Of a stretch of 6,303 nucleotides of DNA, positions 1 through 5,514 are shown in pieces (the stretch's first letter is position 1; each line of letters begins with the position of its first letter). Origin of the DNA: Bryobacterales bacterium (lineage in GTDB: Bacteria; Acidobacteriota; Terriglobia; Bryobacterales; Bryobacteraceae); assembly GCA_016789785.1 (NCBI GenBank), contig JAEUQE010000268.1, positions 1 through 6,303 on the forward strand, written 5' to 3'. The notes beneath the pieces are model-generated. The model saw nothing but the letters and a program-made list of their open reading frames with translations, searched no databases and had not been told where the DNA came from. A program made the translations under genes and the position numbers.

Positions 1-1004
1 ACCGGACGGAGCGCAATCCAGTTCTCCAGATCCTGCCGCAACTCGCTTACCGAACGATAGCGGTCTTCCGGTTTCGCCGCCGTCGCTCTCAATACAATGC
101 TGTCCAGGTCTCCTTCCAATCGCCGGTCGCCTGACAGTTGTGACGGCGAGGGATGGGCAGAGTGGATCACCGCGTCCCACAAAGCGCGGCCCTTCTTGTC
201 TTCGAGTCCGGTTCGGCCGGCGAGAACCGCGCACAGCACGCGTCCTAGAGAAAAGACGTCGGTTGCGGTGGAAACCGGTTCGTCACGCAACTGCTCTGGG
301 CTCGCCCACTCGATACTGACCATGCGTGCCAGCGGTGTGGTGATACTCTCCGTCCGGTCCAGGTCGAGTGCGATCCCGAAATCGAGCAGTTTGGGGTTGC
401 CCCGCGAAGTCACCAGGATGTTCGGCGGCTTCAGATCGCGATGGACGATCAGTTTCTGATGCGCGTATTCGATTGCCTCACAGAGCCTGATGATGAGTTG
501 CACGCGCTCCCGTAGGCCCACCTGCGCGGCAAACTGCGTGATCGGGACACCATCCACCAATTCCATTGCGAGCCACGGAACTCCAGCCGCTGTTGTCCCG
601 GCGTCGATCATTTTCGCGATCCCGGGGTGCTTCAGATTTGCCAGAAACTGCTTCTCACGCTGAAACCGGTCCCATCCTCCCGCGATCGCCAGGTTTCCGA
701 GGAACTTGATTGCCACCCGGGCCTGGTATTCTCCGTCGGCACGCTCGGCCCGCCAAACCTCGCCCATTCCACCTCTGCCCAGCAACGCCGTCAACCGCCA
801 GGCGCCAATACGCCGCCCGGGCTCGAGACGCTGTTCCAGATCCGCGAAGAGCCGTTCCGCGGAAGGCAGCAGCGCAAGAAGGTGGCGGACCTCCGCGGCG
901 AGACGCGGCTCAACCTGGAGGAGTCTCCCTTCGCGCTCGCCAGGCGGGAGCAAACTCACTTCCTCAAAGATCTGATCAACTCGCCGCTTCGTGTCCGGTG
1001 TCAC
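1..1004 (-). CDS. Hanks-type serine/threonine protein kinase, C-terminal part beyond window
   Basis: This is a cytoplasmic protein kinase that transfers phosphate from ATP to Ser/Thr. Translation from a GTG at 1004 gives 334 codons, open to the window edge. Residues 1-60 are the leader usual in acidobacterial kinases (TPDTKRRVDQIFEEV then LLPPGER). The catalytic domain starts near 66. It has the glycine loop GRGGMGEVW (77-85), ATP lysine K100 in VAIKF, helix-C E117, the catalytic loop HRDLKPPN (188-195, D190), DFG (208-210), ASPEQ in the APE position (234-238) and D249. All catalytic residues are present, so it should be active. A membrane segment and TPR repeats often follow in this class but would lie outside the window. 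The GTG is chosen because the leader motif begins there and GGGAG lies 10 bases upstream. The gene overlaps the end of the sigma factor gene by 29 bases, implying coupled translation. Its partner is probably that sigma factor (inference). Confidence 0.93.
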   Translation of the reverse strand, partial: MTPDTKRRVDQIFEEVSLLPPGEREGRLLQVEPRLAAEVRHLLALLPSAERLFADLEQRLEPGRRIGAWRLTALLGRGGMGEVWRAERADGEYQARVAIKFLGNLAIAGGWDRFQREKQFLANLKHPGIAKMIDAGTTAAGVPWLAMELVDGVPITQFAAQVGLRERVQLIIRLCEAIEYAHQKLIVHRDLKPPNILVTSRGNPKLLDFGIALDLDRTESITTPLARMVSIEWASPEQLRDEPVSTATDVFSLGRVLCAVLAGRTGLEDKKGRALWDAVIHSAHPSPSQLSGDRRLEGDLDSIVLRATAAKPEDRYRSVSELRQDLENWIALRP

Positions 1005-1554
1005 TGCCCGCAAGCTCCCGCGCCATCCAGGAGCGCGCCAGTAAGATTTCTCGCTTGACCAAGGCCAGCGAAACACCCAGCGTCTCCGCAATCTCGGTCA
1101 GCTCCAAGCCCCCAAAAAAACGCAACTCCACCATCTGCGCCTTGCGGGGTGAGAACTCCTCCAGTTTCTCCAGGCAGCGGTGCAAAGTCAGATGATCTTC
1201 AGGTGCATTCCAGGCGAATCCGTCCACCAGGCTGTGCTCGCCGGCGGTGTCGCGGCGCTTGATGCGACGCAGTCTGCGGGCTTGATCCACAAGCACGATC
1301 CGCATGAGCCTGGCCGTGATCGCGTAGAAGTGCTTGCGATTCCGGAACTCCGGCAGCTTGCTCCCGGACAGGCGAAGGAATGCCTCGTGAACCAACTCTG
1401 TCCGGCTCACTCCCAATGGTGCGTTCGACGCCACAGCACTCGCGGCGATCTTGCGCAGTTCCTCGTAAACCTGTGGCAGCAGGCTCCGAACGGCATCAGG
1501 ATCACCATCGCGCCAGGCTCCAAGGAGTTCTGTGATTCGCTCCTGTGCTAGCAT
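976..1554 (-). CDS. ECF-type RNA polymerase sigma factor (kinase-associated 'Sig-70_X6' style)
   Basis: An alternative sigma factor of 192 residues that directs RNA polymerase to a specific promoter set. Region 2 spans about 22-95, with RTELVHEAFLRL (51-62) and NRKHFYAITARLMRIVLVDQ (72-91) for core binding and -10 recognition, followed by a very basic stretch (RRLRRIKRR). Region 4 spans about 125-183 with a helix-turn-helix, ELTEIAETLGVSLALVKRE (151-169). The frame stays open upstream to a TTG at 1614, but that extension would cover the promoter-like site at 1593-1622. The ATG at 1554 gives the usual family length and has GGGAG 11 bases upstream. No anti-sigma gene is present; the downstream overlapping gene is a protein kinase, suggesting control by phosphorylation. 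The acidic D-A-E-D motif of common ECF factors is replaced by S-R-T-E (50-53), which fits that idea (inference). Confidence 0.93.
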   Translation of the reverse strand: MLAQERITELLGAWRDGDPDAVRSLLPQVYEELRKIAASAVASNAPLGVSRTELVHEAFLRLSGSKLPEFRNRKHFYAITARLMRIVLVDQARRLRRIKRRDTAGEHSLVDGFAWNAPEDHLTLHRCLEKLEEFSPRKAQMVELRFFGGLELTEIAETLGVSLALVKREILLARSWMARELAGSDTGHEAAS

Positions 1555-1592
1555 GCTTCTCGCGGCTCCCAACTCGTCAACAGCAGACTGAG

Positions 1593-1622
1593 AGTATAGA
1601 GGTTCTTGCCACAACGGAGCAA
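1593..1622 (-). promoter_or_regulatory. Putative sigma-70 promoter of the sigma factor-kinase unit
   Basis: Read on the minus strand, TTGCTC (1622-1617) and TATACT (1598-1593) are separated by 18 bases. The -10 matches the consensus in 5 of 6 positions; the -35 is weak (TTG only). Transcription would start near 1586, leaving about 32 bases of leader before the ATG at 1554. This supports that start codon over the upstream TTG. Confidence 0.45.
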
Positions 1623-1647
1623 CCTACTCCCGGAGAGTGCCGAAAGT

Positions 1648-1657
1648 GTTCCGGAAC
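1648..1657. other. Perfect 10-base palindrome GTTCCGGAAC in a divergent control region
   Basis: GTTCCGGAAC lies in the 192-base region between the sigma factor and membrane-protein genes, about 62 bases upstream of the predicted sigma factor transcription start. A second short symmetric element, CTCCCGGAG, lies at 1627-1635. The positions would suit an activator or repressor site, but no regulator is known and such short palindromes occur by chance. The rest of the region (1658-1729) shows nothing I can name. Confidence 0.2.
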
Positions 1658-1729
1658 GCCGCATCCAACCAGTTAGACGTCGCCAATCGTACACCGCCCA
1701 CCATGGATCGCTCCAATCCGTTGACCTTG

Positions 1730-1738
1730 TGGCATAAT
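1730..1738 (+). promoter_or_regulatory. Putative extended -10 promoter of the membrane-protein gene
   Basis: TGGCATAAT fits an extended -10 element (TGN followed by a hexamer matching TATAAT in 5 of 6 positions). No good -35 lies 16-18 bases upstream, which extended -10 promoters tolerate. Transcription would start near 1745, two bases before the ATG at 1747, so the message could be leaderless. No ribosome binding site is visible before the ATG, in agreement. Confidence 0.4.
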
Positions 1739-1746
1739 CGCCGGGT

Positions 1747-2928
1747 ATGGCACAGTCGATGCCAATCCCGGTGTCCGTTGGCGCACATGCCAAAACGGCC
1801 GCCGAAGCCGAGCGCGTGCCGTGGTACGTCTGGTCGTTCCTCGCGTCCGCCGCGTGCGCGGTGATCGGCGCCACGTGGGACATCTCGTGGCACATGAGCA
1901 TCGGGCGCGATACGTTCTGGAGCCCGCCGCACCTGTTCATCTATGCGTCGGGATTGCTTGCTGGGTTCACGGCCGCGTGGATGATCCTCTACACCACGTT
2001 CCAGCAAGGCGCTCCATTGCGTGCCGTATCCGTGCGGATGTGGGGCTTCCTTGGGCCGGCCGGCGCGTTTCTTGCCGCCTGGGGCGCGCTGGCGATGATC
2101 ACCTCGGCGCCGTTCGACGATTGGTGGCACAACACCTACGGACTGGATACGAAGATCCTCTCGCCACCGCACCTCGTCCTCGCGTTCGGACTGCTGGGCA
2201 TCCGCTTCGGCGCGCTGTTTGTCTCGGTGAGCGAGATGAACCGCGCCTCGGGCGATCTGCGGCGGCGTCTGGAACGGGTGGTGCTGCTGATCGGAGGAAC
2301 CTTGTTGGGCATCGCGGTCGGCACGTTTCTGGAGCTGATCACCCGGAACTTCATGCACAGCGCGCGTTTCTATCTCGTGCTGGGATCGAGCGTGCCCGTT
2401 GTCCTGGCGGCGATTCGCGAGGTAACCCGCCATCGCTGGGGCGCCACCATCGTGGCCGGCATTCTCTTCTGCTTCCAACTCGGGCTGTTGTGGATCCTGC
2501 CCCTGTTTCCCGCCGAGCCGAAGCTGGGACCGGTCTACTGGCAGATCACGCACTTCATCCCCAGCCCGTTTCCAGTGCTGCTGGTGATCCCGGCGTTCGC
2601 GACGGACCTATTGCGTCAGCGCATGCCCGATGCCCGTTGGGCCTACGCGCTGCTGGCGGGCCCGCTGTTTGTGTTGACGCTGCTCGCCGTACAGTGGCCG
2701 TTCGCTGATTTCCTGAACTCGCCCGCGGCGCGCAACTGGATCTTCGGAACGCACTACTTCCCCTACTTCATGCCGCCCGTGGCTGATCTGCCACGCGGCC
2801 TCTACACGCAGGTGGAAACGACCACGGCGCAGTTCACCATGCGGATGGGCCTGGCGTTGCTGTGCGCGGCGATCTCGACGCGGTTGGGAATCGGTTGGGG
2901 AACGTGGATGTCGCGATTGCGCCGGTAG
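1747..2928 (+). CDS. Polytopic membrane protein with duplicated D-x2-W-H / S-P-P-H-L motif, function unknown
   Basis: I do not recognise this 393-residue integral membrane protein. A short N-terminal tail is followed by roughly nine or ten hydrophobic segments (about 27-43, 63-82, 99-120, 141-160, 177-197, 206-223, 232-253, 264-285, 297-317, 365-382). Residues 45-63 and 124-143 are two copies of one motif: D-x2-W-H, then G-x-D-T, then S-P-P-H-L, set 79 residues apart, each leading into a hydrophobic segment. Further polar, aromatic-rich membrane-border patches are T-H-F-I-P-S-P (268-274) and G-T-H-Y-F-P-Y-F-M-P-P (334-344). The repeated histidines suggest a metal or cofactor site at the membrane face, or ligand binding; that is inference only. 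There are no Walker motifs, CXXCH or recognised transporter signatures. The gene stands alone, transcribed away from the sigma factor gene. The start is the first ATG; a second in-frame ATG is at 1759. Confidence 0.88.
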   Translation: MAQSMPIPVSVGAHAKTAAEAERVPWYVWSFLASAACAVIGATWDISWHMSIGRDTFWSPPHLFIYASGLLAGFTAAWMILYTTFQQGAPLRAVSVRMWGFLGPAGAFLAAWGALAMITSAPFDDWWHNTYGLDTKILSPPHLVLAFGLLGIRFGALFVSVSEMNRASGDLRRRLERVVLLIGGTLLGIAVGTFLELITRNFMHSARFYLVLGSSVPVVLAAIREVTRHRWGATIVAGILFCFQLGLLWILPLFPAEPKLGPVYWQITHFIPSPFPVLLVIPAFATDLLRQRMPDARWAYALLAGPLFVLTLLAVQWPFADFLNSPAARNWIFGTHYFPYFMPPVADLPRGLYTQVETTTAQFTMRMGLALLCAAISTRLGIGWGTWMSRLRR

Positions 2929-2935
2929 CGACTAT

Positions 2936-2952
2936 AGCCAAAAATTTTGGCT
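2936..2952. terminator. A/T-centred palindrome between convergent genes, possible weak bidirectional terminator
   Basis: AGCCAAAA, a central A, then TTTTGGCT form a perfect 17-base inverted repeat starting 8 bases after the membrane-protein stop codon. As RNA it could fold into a 7-bp stem with a 3-base loop, with the A/U tracts inside the stem. There is no separate U run after the stem, so a classical intrinsic terminator is doubtful. The remaining bases up to 3038 include the palindrome CTTGCGCAAG (2994-3003) and no credible gene. Confidence 0.35.
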
Positions 2953-3038
2953 GCACTCAGCGTTCAGCAGTCGGCCATCAGCTTCTGAATCCGCTTGCGC
3001 AAGGAAGAGCATACGCCGGTCTGCGTGGACGCCAGAAT

Positions 3039-3512
3039 CTAACGGCTGGCTTGCGCGGTTTTCGGATCCAGCGACTTTCGCAGACGTTCCGTAATGCGCT
3101 GCGCCGCGCGGTCCAGACTGCTTGACGAGATGTTCTTCGGCAACTCGTAGGTGGACCACACTACCTGCTTCGTCCGCCGCTCCACCAGGAAGATCATGCC
3201 CCGGCCCTTGCGGAAGGAACTCAGACGCTCGGGCTCTTTCGGCTCGGGTTCCTCTTCGTCTTCCTCTTGCGGGACCGGATAGAGTTCGGTGAACTTGCGC
3301 TCGAAGGCTGGTCCGAGCGTATCGGTGAAGATTGCATCGGCAGCCTGCGGATCGGTTGTCACCACGTAGAGGGAAGAATCCTGCAGGCGATTGGCAAGGT
3401 ATTGATCCATGCCGTTCGACATCGGCAGCAGATACACCGACTTCACTTTCACCAACTCAGGATTGGCCGCGAAAAGCCCGGTTGCGACAAGAGCCAGTAG
3501 CAAACAACGCAT
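3039..3512 (-). CDS. Small secreted protein with acidic linker, function unknown
   Basis: The 157-residue product begins with a signal peptide (residues 1-15, MRCLLLALVATGLFA, cleavage probably before ANPEL), so it should work in the periplasm or be exported. Residues 20-66 (VKVKSVYLLPMSNGMDQYLA onward, ending in ADAIFTD) look like the alternating strand-helix start of small periplasmic domains such as DUF4136 or TolB-N. An acidic, proline-rich linker follows (83-96, E/D/P/K only after the first residues). A second part (104-148) has GMIFLVERRTKQVVWSTYEL and a basic amphipathic helix. The DUF4136-like fold is a guess from pattern. The start lies 15 bases after the stop of the cytochrome P460 gene, so the two are almost surely co-transcribed. 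After the TAG at 3041-3039 the same frame stays open for 24 more codons. Confidence 0.82.
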   Translation of the reverse strand: MRCLLLALVATGLFAANPELVKVKSVYLLPMSNGMDQYLANRLQDSSLYVVTTDPQAADAIFTDTLGPAFERKFTELYPVPQEEDEEEPEPKEPERLSSFRKGRGMIFLVERRTKQVVWSTYELPKNISSSSLDRAAQRITERLRKSLDPKTAQASR

Positions 3513-3527
3513 CTCTCTATCGTAGCG

Positions 3528-4082
3528 TCAATGCGACGCCGGCAGCTTGCGCGCGTCGCGTAACACCGTGTGGAACTGAACGAACACGTTGTCCACCGCA
3601 CCATGCTGATTGTGACAGCGCCAGCAACGCTCTTTCGGCATTGGCGCTGCCTGCGTGAGTTCCTTGCCGCCTTGCCCAATGAAATTGAAGTAGGCCCACT
3701 TGTCCGGGAACTTCGACTCATCCTTCAGGGCGACCTCGACGCCGATGTGCTGATCAGCAAACGAGCCCTGCTTATTGATGGAGACGTTCGTGCCCGCCGA
3801 GAGAACCTCCATCACCAGGATGGTCTTGTCGGGGAACTTGCCCGTTTTCGCGTAGTACTGATAAGCCTCGCGCTGCATGTAGATGCTGTGATAGTTCGAC
3901 TGCGGCTTGGCCTGGCCTTCGGTATACGCCATGCCGAGATTCGCGCCCACGAACATCCAGTCACGATAGGACTCGGGACGAATGAGATCGCCATTGTCCG
4001 CGTACTTCGGTTTCGGCATGCCGGCTTCTTCGGAACACAGCACCAAAGGGAGGAGGATCCACGCGCCCAGAACTCGCTGCAT
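3528..4082 (-). CDS. Cytochrome P460-family c-type haem protein, periplasmic
   Basis: The 184-residue product has a signal peptide (about 1-16, MQRVLGAWILLPLVLC) and one covalent haem c site, CWRCH (153-157), near the C-terminus. That position, with the YRDWMFVGANLGMAY segment (39-53) and the closing V-Q-F-H-T-V-L-R (168-175), matches the cytochrome P460 / cytochrome c'-beta family. Known members oxidise hydroxylamine to nitrite or nitrous oxide, or bind NO or CO. Active P460 proteins carry a lysine cross-linked to the haem; K79, K82, K86 and K104 are possible but I cannot align them by eye, so enzyme activity is unproven. The cysteine at 16 lacks a proper lipobox (L at -1), so a soluble periplasmic protein is more likely than a lipoprotein. 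It lies 33 bases after the esterase gene and 15 bases before the small secreted-protein gene, as the middle gene of a probable operon. Confidence 0.88.
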   Translation of the reverse strand: MQRVLGAWILLPLVLCSEEAGMPKPKYADNGDLIRPESYRDWMFVGANLGMAYTEGQAKPQSNYHSIYMQREAYQYYAKTGKFPDKTILVMEVLSAGTNVSINKQGSFADQHIGVEVALKDESKFPDKWAYFNFIGQGGKELTQAAPMPKERCWRCHNQHGAVDNVFVQFHTVLRDARKLPASH

Positions 4083-4115
4083 CTTTCTAGAGTATCAATG
4101 TCGCGGCCCGTCGCC

Positions 4116-4790
4116 CTACTTTGAAAGCAGCGGCTGCAGCGCTCCGAAGACATTGCGCGCCACAATGCGGTTCCCTTCGGCGTTGGGATGCAGTGCGTCC
4201 GGCTGCATCAGTTTCGAATTCATGGCCACCTTTTCGAGCAGGAACGGCAGCCTTGCCACGTTGTGCTTCTGGGCAAGATCGGGGAAGATGCGGTCGAACT
4301 CGCGAATGTAGTCCGCACCATAGTTCCGAGGCAGCGTGATGCCGGCGAGCAACACTTTCGCGCCTGCCTTCACGAACTCGCTGGTCATGAGATCGAGATT
4401 CTCGCGAGTCTTCGCAACTGGGATTCCGCGGAGCCCGTCGTTCGCACCAAGTTCCAGGATCACGATGGCCGGCTGCGCATTCAGCACGGTTTCCATTCTC
4501 GCGACGCCACCGCTCGATGTATCGCCACTGATCCCTTCGTTCTGCACGCGATAACGGTACCCGGCGGCATCCAACTCCTTCTGCAGAAAGTCGGGATAAC
4601 TGAGCCCCGCCTCCACTCCATAGCCGGCAGACAAACTGTCGCCGAATGCGATGATCAATGGACGGTCCTCAGCCTTCTGGTCTTTCACCAGCTTCGGGGC
4701 AGGCGCGAGTTCGGCCTGTTTTGTCCCTGTGGGCTCTTTCTTGCAGCCCGCAAGGCTCACCATCATCAGAAGAAAAAGAAGAAACCGCAC
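4116..4790 (-). CDS. tesA: SGNH-family esterase/thioesterase I-like lipoprotein (TesA/arylesterase)
   Basis: A 224-residue SGNH hydrolase that cleaves acyl esters or thioesters (lysophospholipids, acyl-CoA or small aryl esters in relatives). All four blocks are present: GDSLSAGYG (50-58, nucleophile S52), GISGDTSSGG (86-95, oxyanion glycine G89), GAND (115-118, N117) and DALHPN (198-203, D198 and H201 completing the triad). The N-terminus is a lipoprotein signal, SLAGC with the lipidated cysteine at 16, followed by a flexible linker to about residue 42. E. coli TesA is soluble in the periplasm; this one should be membrane-anchored. The start is a GTG at 4790, because the nearby ATG at 4800 is out of frame. 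It is divergent from ybbA with 31 bases between starts, the same arrangement as E. coli tesA and ybbA-ybbP. It heads a probable operon with the P460 gene. Confidence 0.93.
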   Translation of the reverse strand: MRFLLFLLMMVSLAGCKKEPTGTKQAELAPAPKLVKDQKAEDRPLIIAFGDSLSAGYGVEAGLSYPDFLQKELDAAGYRYRVQNEGISGDTSSGGVARMETVLNAQPAIVILELGANDGLRGIPVAKTRENLDLMTSEFVKAGAKVLLAGITLPRNYGADYIREFDRIFPDLAQKHNVARLPFLLEKVAMNSKLMQPDALHPNAEGNRIVARNVFGALQPLLSK

Positions 4791-4794
4791 GCAA

Positions 4795-4803
4795 TGCCAT
4801 AAT
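4795..4803 (+). promoter_or_regulatory. Putative extended -10 promoter of the ybbA-ybbP operon
   Basis: TGCCATAAT fits an extended -10 element and has the same pattern as the one before the membrane-protein gene at 1730. Transcription would start near 4810, leaving about 12 bases of leader with a short AGG three bases before the ATG. A longer AAGGA (4804-4808) would lie upstream of that start. It shares bases with the opposing tesA -10. Confidence 0.4.
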
Positions 4804-4828
4804 AAGGACTTAAGCAGGCGAATGTCGA
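4799..4828 (-). promoter_or_regulatory. Putative promoter of the tesA-P460 operon
   Basis: On the minus strand TCGACA (4828-4823) and TATTAT (4804-4799) are separated by 18 bases, each matching consensus in 5 of 6 positions. Transcription would start near 4792, only two bases before the GTG at 4790, giving a leaderless or nearly leaderless message; no ribosome binding site is visible. The -35 lies inside the first codons of ybbA, and the -10 overlaps the ybbA -10. Confidence 0.45.
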
Positions 4829-5514
4829 ATCAGACGGCGGTGATTCAAGTCACCGCACTCAAAAAGAGCATCACCAACGGCGCGCATACCGTGGAAATTC
4901 TCCGGGGCGTCGATTTTCAGATTCCCCGCGGCCAGTTCGTGGCCATCATGGGACCATCGGGCAGTGGCAAGAGCACTCTCCTCGGACTACTTGCGGGCTT
5001 GGATACGCCGACCGCGGGCAGCATTGTGCTGGATGGCACCGAGATCAGCGGCCTGGCGGAGGATCAGCTCGCGCAAATTCGCGGGCGCAAGCTGGGCTTC
5101 GTCTTTCAGTCCTACCAACTGATCCCCACGCTCACGGCCATCGAAAACGTGCTGTTGCCAAGTGAGCTTGCGGGCGATGGAAGCGGCGAGGACCGCGCAC
5201 TGGAACTCATCGATACGGTGGGTCTGCATGACCGCAAGGACCACTACCCGATTCAGCTTTCCGGTGGCGAGCAGCAGCGCGTGGCACTCGCCCGCGCATT
5301 CATGATGAAGCCGCCGATTCTGATGGCTGATGAGCCGACCGGCAATCTCGACTCCTCGAACGGGCAACACGTGTTGGACCTGCTGCTATCGATGAACCGG
5401 AAAGAAGGGACCACTCTGGTGATGGTGACGCACGATGCAACGCTGGCAGGCTATGCCGACCGCGTGGTGCGCCTGAAAGACGGTGTGATCGTGGGAGACG
5501 ACTTGCGTGCCTGA
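4822..5514 (+). CDS. ybbA: ABC transporter ATPase, LolD/MacB/YbbA family
   Basis: A 230-residue cytoplasmic ATPase that powers a membrane permease. It carries every ABC motif: Walker A GPSGSGKST (44-52), Q-loop Q96 in FQSYQLIPTLTAIENV, signature LSGGEQQR (146-153), Walker B ILMADEP (166-172, catalytic E171) and H-loop H204 in VTHD. Length and the LIPTLTAIENV segment are typical of the LolD/MacB/FtsE group. The YbbA assignment comes from context: divergent from tesA and followed by a YbbP-type permease. LolD is the main alternative, but the permease does not look like LolC/E. The ATG at 4822 is chosen because the alignment to the family begins at TAVIQVTALKK; the frame is open further upstream only as antisense of tesA. 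The stop overlaps the permease start by 8 bases, indicating coupled translation. Confidence 0.94.
   Translation: MSNQTAVIQVTALKKSITNGAHTVEILRGVDFQIPRGQFVAIMGPSGSGKSTLLGLLAGLDTPTAGSIVLDGTEISGLAEDQLAQIRGRKLGFVFQSYQLIPTLTAIENVLLPSELAGDGSGEDRALELIDTVGLHDRKDHYPIQLSGGEQQRVALARAFMMKPPILMADEPTGNLDSSNGQHVLDLLLSMNRKEGTTLVMVTHDATLAGYADRVVRLKDGVIVGDDLRA

Noticed and set aside
97..1195. Several plus-strand open frames (97-459, 627-1058, 710-1195)
   Set aside because: They lie opposite the kinase and sigma factor genes, whose catalytic and DNA-binding motifs are complete. They show only arginine/proline/serine-rich shadow composition.
1555..1614. Extension of the sigma factor to an upstream TTG at 1614 (20 extra residues)
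   Set aside because: The extra segment covers the promoter-like TATACT, is not typical of the family, and the ATG at 1554 begins the usual N-terminus.
1624..2553. Long minus-strand open frame of 309 codons opposite the membrane-protein gene
   Set aside because: Its translation is rich in R, H, Q, E and G with no domain, and it covers a gene with clear membrane segments and an internal repeat. It is an antisense shadow of GC-rich coding DNA.
4083..4115. Possible separate promoter (TTGATACTC) before the P460 gene
   Set aside because: No -35 partner is found at suitable spacing and the gap is only 33 bases, so transcription from tesA is the simpler explanation.
3570..4124. Plus-strand open frame of 184 codons covering the cytochrome P460 gene in antisense
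   Set aside because: The minus strand has the signal peptide and CWRCH haem site of a known family. The plus-strand reading shows nothing comparable.
4188..4802. Plus-strand open frame of 204 codons covering most of tesA in antisense
   Set aside because: The opposite strand encodes a full SGNH hydrolase with all catalytic blocks and a lipobox. The antisense product has no recognisable motif.
4651..4821. Extension of the ABC ATPase upstream to 4651
   Set aside because: The extension is antisense to tesA and has no similarity to ABC ATPases. Family similarity begins just after the ATG at 4822.
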